The notes under the pieces: model-generated
Told to the model about the DNA's origin: nothing
The model's database searches: none
The model's input: only the letters and a program-made list of their open reading frames with translations
In this document: positions 12,743 through 25,500 of the stretch, piece after piece
Numbering within the stretch: the first letter of the stretch is position 1
Layout: every line of letters starts with the position of its first letter
Assembly: GCA_946803715.1 (NCBI GenBank)
Contig: CAMPET010000169.1
Coordinates: forward strand, 96,590 to 160,589
Reading direction: 5' to 3'
Origin: Beroe ovata
Taxonomy: Eukaryota; Ctenophora; Nuda; Beroida; Beroidae
DNA length: 64,000 bases
Translations under genes and position numbers: made by a program

Positions 12743-15700
12743 TTATCTTCTCTCAGGCTTCTTTTTTATAGTGAGCACGATTGCAAAAGATGAAACCTTT
12801 CCCCAGGCATATGTTAACAATCTTTTAATTTCTCCATCAAGGATAAGAATTGGGTTAATAATTGAATTGCAAGGAAGAACAATAATGCTGAAGACTGAGT
12901 GCCAACTTGAGGCATCAACAATATCATGAAAGTGCAGAACTACCATGAGCAAAAATGGTATCCATGTGACAATGTCAGTAGCTATCAGGACAGATATTTT
13001 TCGTTGGATAGTAGCATTTCGCTTAACTATCCCTTTGTTTTCTGGGCCAGCAAAGGATGAACTCTGTCTTGTGGAAAGATTTACAATGATATAGCTCACC
13101 AATATCACAAGGACACAAGCAAATTTGAGTACAACTACAGAACCCACAAACCATTTTTGAGGGTCGTCATCTCTTAAAAAGTAATTAAAGAGACAGAAGC
13201 CATTGCTACCGTAGAAACCTATGACCTTTCCTTCAACTTTACCATTTACGAACATGTCTTCCACCAACTTTCTATTCATTTTCCATGTTGGATTGGACAT
13301 CTTGATCCTTCCATGATAAGCTTTAATTATTTCTTCATGTTCTGGTATCCCAGCTTTCCCCACAAAAAGATTATTGTCATATGATAGACTCCTCACAAAA
13401 AAGTCTTCTGCAGCAGGAAATAGTGGTACCAACGCAATAGTGGTGGATACAATGAATATACATACTATATTTATGACAAGATAAATCTTTTTTCTCACCG
13501 ACATTTCCTCTGATGGCACAATAAGAGATCTTGTGCCATTAGCTCTGATAACACTCAGATTCATCATGGATATAAGTGATATTATTGATCCAGCAGTTGA
13601 AATTATACCAAGAAAGTTACATGTCTTACTTGTTGTCCATTTAAACTGGGTAAAACATGTACTGTCATTCAGAAACTCATCTGCAAGTGCAACAAGGAGC
13701 AAAAACAATCCTTGTAGAAAGTCTCCTATTGATATTACTATCATGAAACAGTTGTTGACTTTTGCAACACTTGTCTTCTGCCTCAGAAAATCTTTGACTT
13801 TTCTCTGCATAACACAACCATTCAAAGCAACAGAAATGCAACCAGTTACCCATGTAGTAAAGTAGAGAGCAAAGTGGTTGAATATTTTCACTTGGTTGGT
13901 GCAGTGGCTGTTGCACTCATCACTGAAGTCCAAGCAGTCAAATCCACCATCGCATTTCCGTGTAAGCGCTATGAACTCACCTGAATCGCACCTGAAGTTG
14001 TTCACACAATCTGCTTCATCTGAAGCATCCCCACAATCGTCTACAAGGTCGCAGACATGCTCAAGTGAGATACATCTATCATTTAAGCACGGATAAAAGT
14101 TCTGATGAAATGTCCCATCCTTCTCTTGTTTGACGATGGTTAGATTCTTGACTCTGGTAATAGCAAAAATGCGCTGCTCTTCAGAAAAATTTATGCAAGT
14201 CGAAAAAGGTACACTGCGCAGTGGACATTTGACCAGATGCTGACATTGTCCAAGACAAACTAAACTGATATAAAGCTGACCAAAAATTTCACGACAGTCA
14301 AGTTTTTTTGCGAAGTCAACGTTTGACAACATTCTGTAAGAATCGTTCACGCCAATAACCATACTCCTTATCATTCTGAAATCAAACTGCTCACAAGGTC
14401 CTATCATCCATTCCAAACTTGACAATCCTTTTGAACAAAAAAATTGTCGGATGAAATTTGTTTTAGAGCTTGATTGCTTGATTTTTGGATAAAACAGTCT
14501 CCTAGAAGCTTTACATATCGGTAGATCGCAGTTTGATGTCCCTTGACAGATATCGGACATAAGCAAATATTCGTGAGAGCTTGGGCACTTTAGCAGTGGA
14601 ACATTCTTGCAAGACGAGTTATCATCATTGGGTACGAAAATTTTTTCATTCCCTGCTCCACATTTCCTTTTCCACCGACTATAGTCTTCATCTATTCCAT
14701 CAAAGCAGTCCTCTACACCGTCCAGAACCCACTGGTGAGGAAATGGGAGTGATAATTTGTGATATGAAAATTTCCTGACACAATTTATAGAAACCAGATC
14801 TTTGCAATAGTGACTTCCTTCATCTGCCCTGTGTTTGCAGTCATAGACTCCATCGCAAAGTTTGTGCCTGTGTACCTTGCAACTGTATTCTACATCAAGA
14901 CATTTGTCATCAATCAGATCATCACACAGCCCAATGCCTTTGCAAATCACGTATTTTGATATTGTTGTTAGGTAACCATCTATCTTGCAACTAAGAGGTG
15001 AAAGCATTGTATTATTCGTACAGTTCATTTGATCTTTAAAGTCGGAACACACCATAGTCGATCTGCTATAATAGACATTAGTTGGTATTGAACATTTGTT
15101 TCTAGGGTTGAGGTTTCTAGATTTGTTTGCGAAGAACAATGAAATTGAAGGGGATAGGCAAGTTTCTTTAGTCAAACAGTTCATTTCATCAATTCCGTTT
15201 ATACAGTGCCGTTTTATATCACATATGAATCGGGGATGTAAATACTTTGAAACTATTTCTGATGTTAAGAATGATCTGCCTCTACAAATGATTCCAACTG
15301 AACGGTTGTAGCAGTTTGCCTCATCGAAACAATCTTCACTGCAGTCACAGACATCGTCACACTTTTTGGACAGTGGAACTGACTCGAACTGCTCGGCCTC
15401 GGGAGAAAATGGGGAGCAGTCAAAAAGAGCTACGTCGTCATCGCACCCTCTTTCGTCAACATTTACGTTATTGACGGTGTTAGAACAATCAGCATCCCCA
15501 TTGCATATCGTAATTCTATTAGATGTTAATACAACATTTTCTATAACATCAATCGAGTTTTGCGGAAGCCAGCCAGATGCATGGAAGCTACCATGAACCA
15601 GAGACTTGCAAACGATGTCTCCACACACACCAAGTCTGGGAGTCAGTTTTTGTAGAGTATGGGGACAGGTTAGATGACCGCAAGACTGGTAAAATGATGA

Positions 15701-15985
15701 ATCATTTTCACACACGTTAGAGAACCTTTGATGTGAGCAATTCTCAAATAAAACGCGATAATGGCTGTTCGAGAAGGGACATTTGAATTGCATTCTCCCA
15801 CCAATGAAGCACCGCTCTTTGAGAAAACCTTTGATTACTACAGTTTCACATGAACCGGGTTCCAAACTTTCTTCAATGACTGGTGTGTCAGTGCATTGAT
15901 GAGGATTTTCCGTCCTTTCCCAGCAAACCACAGTTCCCAGAAGTAGAGTATGGAAACAAAGTAATTTGAAGCTGTCTTTTAACAT
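12743..15985 (-). CDS. Intronless LDLa-repeat 7TM receptor with LGR/relaxin-receptor-like helices
   Basis: One uninterrupted frame of 1080 residues. An N-terminal hydrophobic signal (LLCFHTLLLGTVVCW) is followed by about 700 cysteine-rich extracellular residues. Clear LDL-receptor class A motifs include CDDVCDCSEDCFDEANC, CDGVYDCKHRADEG, CDLVDDCGDASDEADC (about 645-660) and CDGGFDCLDFSDEC (about 677-692). Seven hydrophobic segments follow from about 702 to 1055. TM6 reads RKISVLIATDIVTWIPFLLM and TM7 contains LPCNSIINPILIL, both in the style of glycoprotein-hormone/relaxin-type (LGR) rhodopsin-class receptors. No leucine-rich repeats are visible, unlike known LGRs. A C-terminal KKKPERR ends the tail. 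Family knowledge suggests a peptide- or protein-activated G-protein receptor at the plasma membrane; the ligand is unknown. The lack of introns, unlike most neighbours, may reflect retroposition, but no poly-A tract or target duplication was seen. Confidence 0.88.
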   Translation of the reverse strand: MLKDSFKLLCFHTLLLGTVVCWERTENPHQCTDTPVIEESLEPGSCETVVIKGFLKERCFIGGRMQFKCPFSNSHYRVLFENCSHQRFSNVCENDSSFYQSCGHLTCPHTLQKLTPRLGVCGDIVCKSLVHGSFHASGWLPQNSIDVIENVVLTSNRITICNGDADCSNTVNNVNVDERGCDDDVALFDCSPFSPEAEQFESVPLSKKCDDVCDCSEDCFDEANCYNRSVGIICRGRSFLTSEIVSKYLHPRFICDIKRHCINGIDEMNCLTKETCLSPSISLFFANKSRNLNPRNKCSIPTNVYYSRSTMVCSDFKDQMNCTNNTMLSPLSCKIDGYLTTISKYVICKGIGLCDDLIDDKCLDVEYSCKVHRHKLCDGVYDCKHRADEGSHYCKDLVSINCVRKFSYHKLSLPFPHQWVLDGVEDCFDGIDEDYSRWKRKCGAGNEKIFVPNDDNSSCKNVPLLKCPSSHEYLLMSDICQGTSNCDLPICKASRRLFYPKIKQSSSKTNFIRQFFCSKGLSSLEWMIGPCEQFDFRMIRSMVIGVNDSYRMLSNVDFAKKLDCREIFGQLYISLVCLGQCQHLVKCPLRSVPFSTCINFSEEQRIFAITRVKNLTIVKQEKDGTFHQNFYPCLNDRCISLEHVCDLVDDCGDASDEADCVNNFRCDSGEFIALTRKCDGGFDCLDFSDECNSHCTNQVKIFNHFALYFTTWVTGCISVALNGCVMQRKVKDFLRQKTSVAKVNNCFMIVISIGDFLQGLFLLLVALADEFLNDSTCFTQFKWTTSKTCNFLGIISTAGSIISLISMMNLSVIRANGTRSLIVPSEEMSVRKKIYLVINIVCIFIVSTTIALVPLFPAAEDFFVRSLSYDNNLFVGKAGIPEHEEIIKAYHGRIKMSNPTWKMNRKLVEDMFVNGKVEGKVIGFYGSNGFCLFNYFLRDDDPQKWFVGSVVVLKFACVLVILVSYIIVNLSTRQSSSFAGPENKGIVKRNATIQRKISVLIATDIVTWIPFLLMVVLHFHDIVDASSWHSVFSIIVLPCNSIINPILILDGEIKRLLTYAWGKVSSFAIVLTIKKKPERR

Positions 15986-16230
15986 TTGTCACGTATAGCT
16001 GATCTAGTGACAGATACAGATGGAATGATAAGCTTTTAGCATTTATTTAAATCAGCTATTGTATCACTATCAATACCTGTAATCCTCTAGCTATTTTTTG
16101 GTCGCTAACGTAGAAGCTATAGACATAACCAAAAGTGTGTCTTGCATTTGGATTTTCTGCTACCTAATGCAGTACACATAAATTTAAAACGACAGCAACA
16201 CATTTAATCTGTTACTAGAACACCTTGCAA

Positions 16231-16790
16231 TGAATATTTTAAAGAATCAAAAAATGAGTTAAATGAGAATGGGCATCAAAATCGAAATGTTTCAAAACAA
16301 CGAAATGAGGACATATCCGTGCGTGTGCATTCACTTGCACATGCAACTCGTAAATCGCAAAGTAACTGTTAAATGCAAACTCTGCTACATAGGTACCACC
16401 TATAATTGATTTTTGCATCTCTTCCCGAAAAGCCGAAACTTCTGACGCCGATCACAAAAAATCAAAGGTCTAATTCTGAAGTATCGAATGATCGTCCTAA
16501 GCGGAATCCTCTTTTCTACACCTTGCAAATAATTCCGGCGTTTCAACTCCATTTGGTCGAGTTATTTGTGAACAAAAACCGACTTTCTATAAGTGTCTTC
16601 TTCCTTTATATTATAGACTAAAACACCCATCAACTGGGTGTGCTGCACTGAATATTAGAAATAATCAAAAATGAGTTATAATAAATGAGCAACAAAATTG
16701 AGACGTTTCAAAACAAAGAAACAACGAAATGAGGACCCATCCGTGCGCGCGCATTCACTTATACGTGCAATTCCTTAATCGCATTGCAAT
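16231..16790. repeat. Diverged direct duplication of about 130 bases
   Basis: The segment at 16231-16360 (AATCAAAAAATGAGTT, then GTTTCAAAACAACGAAATGA, then CCGTGCG and CATTCACTT) recurs at 16649-16790 in the same order and orientation with scattered substitutions and small indels. Each copy ends near an AT-rich stretch. It could be two members of one dispersed family or an old local duplication. Confidence 0.75.
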
Positions 16791-17490
16791 TCCTTAATCG
16801 CATTGCAATTTACATTCGCCACTAAAAACTAGCAGTCACTCCTCACTCCTCGCGAAAAGAAAAAAGTGGGTCCATGAAGATGATGAAACACGTATTTGAG
16901 GACACCTTGACGATGAGAGAATGCTCAGTTACCTATTGTTGTATGATCTTGTGAAGAGAAATGTCTTGAATGAGCTTTTGAATGTTTCTAATGATGAACA
17001 TGGCTTGAATTATATGCTTAAGCTCAAAAGAGAGCAATGAAGAAGTATATGAAAACCGAATTATATGCTCAAGCTCAAAAGAGAGCAATACCAAATTACA
17101 TGACACGGACTTATGTGCAGAAGTCCGAGAAAAAACCATTGAAACTTGTTTCATGACGATTGATGATAAGTTTTTACTGCGCTTTTATTCTCCAGTTATA
17201 AATGATGCCGGACTCATTGAAGCAATAAGCATGATAATGTAGCCACGTGAAAATGACGCACGCATTAAGACTATTGTAAATGCATCTAATAAGCTTTAAA
17301 ATGTCTCAAGGATGATTATGACTTAACAGGGTTAATGGAGTACCTACTCTCCCAAAGTTGTTACATAAATGGAATGTTTTCCCCATTCTAACACAGCGAC
17401 AACAATATTTTATGCAATTTTTATTCTTATTATATGCAGTTTTATTCTTATTATATGCAGTTTTTATTCTTATATCTTTTAAACAATTGA

Positions 17491-17909
17491 GAATTGTTTG
17501 AGTTTCGCAGCCACTCAAATGCGAATAAATGATGTGATATGAAATTTATTCGCAGCCCGTCTGAGGCGGCGACCTTTGGTTAGAACAAACAGGCAAAAAA
17601 ACGTGGTTCACCTTTATGTTTCACAAGTTTTATTGCAAAGTTGATTAATAATTTTTTTGAATGCCTTTACTTAAGGAAACTTAAAACGTTTGAATATCTG
17701 AATAGACCTGAATAGTAACTGAGGGCAGTTGATTCATATGGTCGGGGCTCGGTGTGACTTCATACGATAGAAAATTGCATTCATTTTCCACAAATATAAC
17801 CTGGCTAGATTTTATATTAACCTGAGGGTACCGCCACCGACGGGCTGCGAATAAATTCCATATCACATCATTTATTCCCATTTGAGTGGCTGCGAAACTC
17901 AAACAATTT
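17491..17909. repeat. Long inverted repeat, arms about 80 bp (MITE-like)
   Basis: The left arm 17491-17574 and right arm 17828-17909 are near-exact reverse complements. They share GTTTGAGTTTCGCAGCC, then ACTCAAATG, then AATAAATGATGTGATATG, then ATTTATTCGCAGCCCGTC, and enclose about 250 bases of non-repeat sequence. No transposase is present, so it looks like a non-autonomous inverted-repeat element. Confidence 0.85.
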
Positions 17910-19523
17910 ACAATTGTCAATTGTTTTTGGATATTATATAATAGCACTGTTTTTCGTAGCGTCAGAATCGACCATTCAACCAATAAAATACAGCATGAAG
18001 CGTAAATAGAGGTACGATTTGCCGTCAAAATTGAGCTGCTACCTTTTATCGTTGCCGAGATGTAAGCGTTAATTGCCTTAATTGGCTAATTTACTAATTG
18101 AGATGTCGGTAACAAGAATTTTTACATAACATAGGCCAGGACATCGACTTATACACGCACCGTTACCAGAGCTTTCATATGCCGTTGAAATCACGTTGAT
18201 AACTTTTTTCGTTTCCGGAGGCAAATATCGTGTTCTGCGATATACCATGTCCGAAATTAGCTATTATAATCGCAATCTGGTGGAATGTTTATGTAAGGAA
18301 TGAAGAAACAATGGTACAGTAAATTGCTCCAATTAGCATGTAACAATGGGGTACCAATATGTCTTACTTGGGATGCACCGTGCTCAAATGACACCGGCAG
18401 TAGGCGGACCATTGAAACTATGACAATTAATGACCATTGATAATGACCAATGACTATTGACTATTGAGTATTGGTGTTAACTTTTTGATCGAGATATGAC
18501 AAATAATTCATCATTGACGTCGCGTATTGTTATGCAGTTCTGGAGTTCTATGAAATTGTCGGACGAAAGTTGCCGATGTAAAAGTGGTCGAGTTGACCAT
18601 CTTTTCACCATGAAACTATTTTAACCATAGAACCATTTTTCACTATCAGCACCGCCCCATCCTGCTTGAGCCTCTGGGATCACCAGAAAGACTATCTGGC
18701 CCTAAAAGTGTGTTTCAGTTTCCTCATATTTACCGGTAATTGATCAACTGTAGCAGTGTGGCTGCCACATTCCTAGTAAGGTCGGTCGAATAGTGTGGCT
18801 GCCACACTGATTTTGAGTGTGGCACTGTGGCAAAAAGCACAAAATAGTGTGGCAGTGCGCGAAAATCTGTCGCTCTATGTCCGTATTACCCACACTCAGG
18901 CGTGCGGCAGTGAGGCAATGCGCGTTAGGTCCAGTGTCACAATCAAGAAGCGTTCATAAACGGAGGGCGCGGCGGCAGAAAGATCACACTTTTTGCGCGC
19001 TCAAAGCCGTTATGGTGCATGCGCGCACGCATGGTATATCCGAGTGCCCGCGCATATAGTCACAAAATTTTGCAAATTCTTTTTAGGTGATAGCATAAGT
19101 ATCACTGTGTAGTTGTATCACTGATACAATTGCACAGTAGACAGTACACAGTCCCACGGAGTTTCTTCTGCGTGAAATAGAAACCGAAATATGTTTATGT
19201 CAACCACGATTTGTTTCGATTCAGCCACGGCCACACATGATTAATGATCATTATAAAAGAAAAATCATCATGCTTGAAACTCATTTTTCATTGCTGGCTC
19301 TCCCGAACGTGAATACAGCTGTCCAAATTGGGTATAATCTAAAATGAAATCTAATCTAATTATTTCTATTGATAAAGATCAATCACATGCTTCAGAGTCC
19401 AGGGCATGAAAGTGGCATCGTAGTCTTTCCTTGTAATAAAATTGGTCTCGTTGTCTCGTTATCACATGACACATCATCACAGTTTTTCGTACAGTACAAT
19501 TGCTCAATATAGTTTTCCGATGA

Positions 19524-22500
19524 TCACTTCCTGCGCTTCTTCCTCTTTATTTTCCGTCTGTGAGGGTTCTTCGTGTTGTTGTCCCGACGTGTGTAGTTGT
19601 TCGACTTTTGGTGGTGGTAGCAAAGATTGGCCGTCTCGAATCGTTCGTCGTAGTTTGTGATGGGTTTCGGGCAAGATATTGTCGCCACACACGAATCGTA
19701 GATCGGGCACCACCCGCAGTAGGGGTCACGCGACGCGACACACGCGTTACAGTCGTTGAATCTCCGGCATTGGGATATCGGTATCCGGAGCAGGGAATCA
19801 GGACCACTTGCCAGCACGTAGTTCTGATGGGGAGGGAAGGGGGCGTTAGAATACGTTATGAAAAAACTTAACCTTCAATAAGTGTGGAACTGGAACACAG
19901 TCGAACATGCATAAATTTTGTATTGAGTTTACCATTGACTTAGAGAGGTTGAGGTTACACTTACAGAGTTCATGGATAATGGACGATTGGATTTGAGTAA
20001 GATCAAGAATTACTCGCATGAGTTACAATGAGAGATAGTTACTGTTAGTTAATCCTCTTTTGACTCTGTTAACAAATGGAAATGCGGCCTTTAATTGCGA
20101 TCAATTTTGCCGTTCAACGACATCGTCAGGCTCAAATTTGATTGTCATAAGATAAGTTTATCTAGTTAGTCAGAAAATTATGTTATAAACTTACCAACTT
20201 ATTACAATCAAATTTGAGCCTGACGATGTCGTAGAACGACGAAATTGACTGCAATTAAACACGTGTTTACACAAGAGTCTGCATAAGCTCAGAATTGAAC
20301 AACTCTATTCCATCGTTATATGTTATAACCTTTGGTCATTGTTAACGTTCGCACTTTACAGTCATTTGAGTTTGACTCAACTTTCTATTTACAAAACTCG
20401 TGTCGTAGGAACTTGCGAAAAACGAAAAATCCCTGGTCCAGTCAGCCGGCCTTTTAATTAGATGACGAAGGTATGATAATTCCATCCTCTCATAAAATTC
20501 AATCGTTGTACCGCGAAAAGTTAATTACGAAAATGGGTTTCTTCAAAAATGTTCCGAAATTAACTGATTTTGCGGGACGAGAACAACATTTTCCCCGTAA
20601 AACAACGCTGTGTTGCCAAATGGAATGATATAATCGATATATTGGGTGCTATGAATCGCTTCCGTATCACTAAATCTGACAACAAACCCAGTTTTCTTAT
20701 ACCATCTTCAACTGGATATCATTTGCACATGATCCGATGACGCTGCAGCCCAACCTCCTACATAAAGTATCGTGGCAAAAGCACCGGGTAGACGGTAGTG
20801 CATCTTTCAAGTAAAATATAGTCATTAATCACCTGCTGATATAGCGTGTAACTTTCCCAAAAATTCAATTACATGCTCTAAATTTTAAAATTTACTCAAG
20901 GATGTACTTTAATTGCTGTAAATATTTCATGATACAGAAATGTCACAATTTGTGACCGTCAAACACTCAAACATGCGGCCGCCTTGTGCACATCCATTCC
21001 AAAAACAAGTGACCTCCAGAATGCGCATATTCATACTCATAGAGTCATAGGTACTGCAATTGCATGTCCATATGATCACGGTTTATAGTAGTAGTACGTG
21101 GCAGCGAATATACTTCCTATCACAAATTCTATAAGTATTAATCATAATGTATTCCATTTCCATGAATGTTACTGCAAGCTCAGTAGTTAAGAAACAACTA
21201 TCTCTTGTCCAGCGGTTCTCATTAGTTCACTTCTCAGTTGTCACGCGAGTCGCGAACCATGAAGAAGAGACATGAAGTGGCGACTTGTCGACTTGGCTAA
21301 GAAACTACGAGTACAACGTGTACACAGTGTTGAGATGTAACCTTGTCAACGCTGCTAACGTGTTCTCGAACACAAATAATATGGGGACGCGATATTGGCG
21401 ACAAAAACTATAACCAAAATAGTGGATAATGTGCGTGCGAGGGGTGGTGTGAGTGAATATAATTGAGTCCTGCATGCGGTATTTTACTCGTTATGAATAA
21501 AATTAGTTAAGAATGAAATAGTTGAGGTTCAGCACCAAATGATGGCTCCTCAGCGGTAGGGTATGGAGTCTCTCCATGTGATAATGAGATGAGATTGAGA
21601 GGGATATATGCATGAGATGAGAGGGATATGAATGAGATATGAGATAATGATCATGAAGCGCGAGACTGCGCACTTACCGCCGAAGGTGCTATAACAATCT
21701 TGTTGATTGGGACATCGTCTTTATGGATCTTAACGGAATCCACTTGGTAAGCCTCTCCGTTGTGAACTGCCATCTTGATGAAATGAAGATCGCCTGGGGA
21801 CACACTTTGATTACTATAATACAGCACGTTATACGATAACAATTCCATTGTAGGAATACTAATTTCATATGCAAATCCCTGATCCTAAACATTATGCAAA
21901 TCCCGTTCCCAAACAGCGATTTTCGCCTCGCCCCACATAGGAAAACTTTCAATCCCTGACGTTTTAACGTGTGCGCTTATAGAATGATAATTCCAGGCAC
22001 ATATGAGCATGGTAAACATAAAGTCAAAGTGTCCATTAGACAGCCCCTGAGGACCCCGTTACGAACACTTACAGACAAGGGGGAGATATGTCTCCTGCTC
22101 GATATTTGGTTATTCATGATGTGTATAATACTTTAATACCTAGGGGGTTATTCCATATGTCCGGGCCGGGGACTTAAGCTTATCTGCTGGAGCAGTTCTC
22201 AGCTACTAGCATGATGAAATCGTACAGTATCCACATGATGATAGAAATCTCTGCCCTTTCGCCACTGGCTTATATTGGGGGCATGTTTTGATAGCGAAAC
22301 TATGTAGAAAACTTCTGCATCTGTGTCCAAATTATTGCATTCCTACAAAATTCGTCGCGCGAATTTTATCGAAGACAAAGCATCACCAGAAAACTTGAGT
22401 CGGACATTTGACTCAACATTCTGGTCACTTCAAGAATGTCTCCTCAGAAAAGGAGGATAATCCGTGAAAAACACTCAGCACCATGATACATCTTGTTTTT

Positions 22501-25500
22501 TGATTTAATCGGCCAATCTACATAATCCAATTTTGATGCCTATAATTATAGAATTGCATAGAAATTTTTCATTTATGCTAAGATTTCTACTTGCTGGCAT
22601 CCATACAAATTCGTGCAAGTCTGTACCAGCGAAAGGGACTTAAGGTAAAAAATGATAATTCTCTAGCCTGAAAAGCTGAATGTCTGATGTTATGCTTGAT
22701 ATTCAATGTTCATCATTTTATGATGAATAGGCTTTGTTCGGTCAAACTTGATAATGATTGTCCATTGTCCATCAGAATCATATCAAGGACAAACCAGCAC
22801 AATCTAATGGTGGGAACTTTTCTATCTGAACTAAAATCGAGCTGAATTCCGTCAAGAGTAATTTTGATTCCATTTCCGTGCAACTGCGAAAAGTACGATT
22901 TAGAAGATAAATGCGCAGATAGATATCTATGATGAGGATACATTATCGTGAAATAGATTGGTTTATTTAAAGTGTAACGAAATGTATAAATTATAATGAC
23001 GTATACATTGTATAGTATACAATGTATTGTCTGCTTTAAGTTTAATATACACTTCATAGTTCATACGTTACACAGTACACACCCTACCCAGTACACACTA
23101 TACATGTACATTCTACACTCACTGGTTGCGATGAAGAGTACATCGACGCCGTTGGTCCGGTCCGCCGCGATGGCCGTGTATTTCCGGCACTTGGCGGCGT
23201 AAAGTGGCCCCCTGTACGCGTGCCGGACTGGTTCCCGGAGGAGGTTGTATTTGTGAGCGTCGTACAATGACCTCGGCTCCTCGCACGAATCTGAACTGGG
23301 GCAGGACGGGGAGTAAGTGGGAGTGTCTGTGGAGTAAGTGGGAGTGTCTGTGGAGTAAGAGGGAGTGTCTGTGGAGTTAGTTGGGGGAATTAGTTGGGAT
23401 TAGTTACAGAGGCGAGTATAGTGACCTCGGCTCCTCACATGAATCCAAACTGGGGGAGGAGGGGGAGTAAATGAGTGAAGAGGAGTACTCCGTAGGGAGA
23501 GGGAGGGAGTTAGGGGGGAGCGGGGGGTAATACAAGGGAGTTAGTTGGGTAAAGGGGAGTTAAAGAGATCGAAGATACACTTCTCTGTACCGAATATTGC
23601 GTCACTACTACCGTGTCCATCGTGTTGGAATTTACTCCATGTGATTGTGATATATTATAATGCTCGGAACATACCCAGTACTCTCACACATACTCTCACG
23701 CTATATATCAGTTGATTGCATGACCCATATCATGACAATTAATCACAGCGTAAGCTGAGCGATCAGATGGTCACCATGAGATTGTCCATGAGCAGCTAGC
23801 CATCTTATTAAATGTTCATTCAGCGTCAAGCACCAATGAGTGTGGCAGCATGGTGAACGGTTGCCCTTTTTCAGGGGTCAGTGGCAGACGGTGAGGCGCC
23901 ATATGATGGAAGTTACTTTAATTTGATATTAAATCCCTCTCCACACACATGCATGTTTATTGATTAGTTCGGCTTCCGCGATCAGCACTCTCAGCATAGC
24001 ACGAAATCCTGGTTGTTGTGCGGGGTTCAGCAAATCATAAGATTGAGTAGCGAGTGCAATGAAGTGTGGTCGATGGATAAATATGCCCTCTTTTTCATGG
24101 TCCATAACTACCCATGAACCGTGACTCACTGTGAATCATCAAAATCAACTCCTCGTAGAGTCATTATATGGCTCCACATCGGACGTTCAAAGTTCAAACA
24201 TTGTATCCTATTAGGAAGTACAGTGAAGTGAACTTACGCTGAGGGTACAGTGTGAGGTATCTCCTGGCTGTGATCAATGCGGACAAACTCGTTAGACTTG
24301 AACGACCGGTCCACGTCCGCCAGGTTGTAAGCACAGATGGCGGAGGCCGAACACGGCCCGTTCGGTATGTTTGAGAAGATGGCGTACAGGAGCCGATCTG
24401 AGAGGGGGATCCGGGTTATTAATTATGACAGGGGTGATGCTGGTGTGGTTGTCTTAAATGATGTAGGTTCTGCCAATGATTTGAGAGTCGCACGGTCTTG
24501 ATTTGGGGAATTCAGTCAACCTCAATTTGATGTGATTTGTTGCTGTAGGAGGTAATAAGTTTTTGCGGGATACGCCTAATTCAGATAACTCAATCAGGGA
24601 TTTGCAATTTGTCACATTCGTTGGTCCATCGAGCAGACAAAAAGCCTGTCCCGAAATTATTGTAAACAAGTCTAATGATAGACTCTATCATAGAGAAGCA
24701 ATATTCGAATATAGAAAAAAATTGCTACATTGAGAATCAATTACCGTGAAGAGTGAATCTATTATAGGCCTGTTAACGCACTACCACACCGAGTACAGTC
24801 ACTGTAACACCCCACAGAACAGTCACTGCACAGTGCACACCACTCCGCAGTACAGTCACTGCACACCACTCCGCAGTACAGTCACTGCACAGTGCACACC
24901 ACTCCGCAGNATTTTCAGCAATTCGCTGTTGAGTGAAGAGTACTTACGCGATTCAGTGCTTACATCACACTTCAAAGGAACATATCTCAAGCTATGTTGA
25001 CAGTAGAGGGATGAACTTGAGATCATCTGGAAGCTGAAACCTTTCTGCAGAGGATGCTGGTAAAAATATCTGTGAAATATGAAAAATGTGCCCTCTGGCT
25101 ACTATTGAAGCGGCGCGACTGGAATTTGCTAAAAAAGCTGCGCAAAAGTACTAGCAAACGTGCCCGCACGAACAGGGGGTGAATTTGATGTGATTTGTTG
25201 CTGTAGGAGGTAATAAGTTTTTGCGGGATACGCCTAATTCAGATAACTCAATCAGGGATTTTCAATTTGTCACATTCGGTGGTCCATCGAGCAGACAAAA
25301 AGCCTGTCCCGAAATTATTGTAAACAAGTCTAATGATAGAGAAGCAATATTCGAATATAGAACAAAAATGCTACATTGAGAATCAATTACCGTGAAGAGT
25401 GAATCTATTATAGGCCTGTTAACGCACGATAACACCGAGTACAGTCACTGCACCACCCCGCAGAACAGTCACTGCACAACACTCCGCAGTACAGTCACTG

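Larger units (their letters stand above)
15986..19523. other. Repeat-rich spacer between LDLa/7TM receptor and semaphorin
   Basis: No gene is supported. Contents seen: a diverged direct duplication (16231-16360 and 16649-16790); a 52-base-period repeat (17007-17090); three 20-21 base AT-rich units (17418-17475); a large inverted repeat (17491-17909); and a stretch around 18750-18870 rich in repeats of GTGTGGC. The semaphorin 3' UTR should occupy its right end. Confidence 0.6.

Noticed and set aside
13533-13865. Plus-strand frames opposite the LDLa/7TM gene
   Set aside because: They are antisense shadows of a long conserved coding region.
22713-23057. 114-codon minus-strand frame inside the semaphorin gene
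   Set aside because: It is intronic. Exons 23295-23123 and 21793-21678 join directly in phase, and the frame has no Sema-like sequence.
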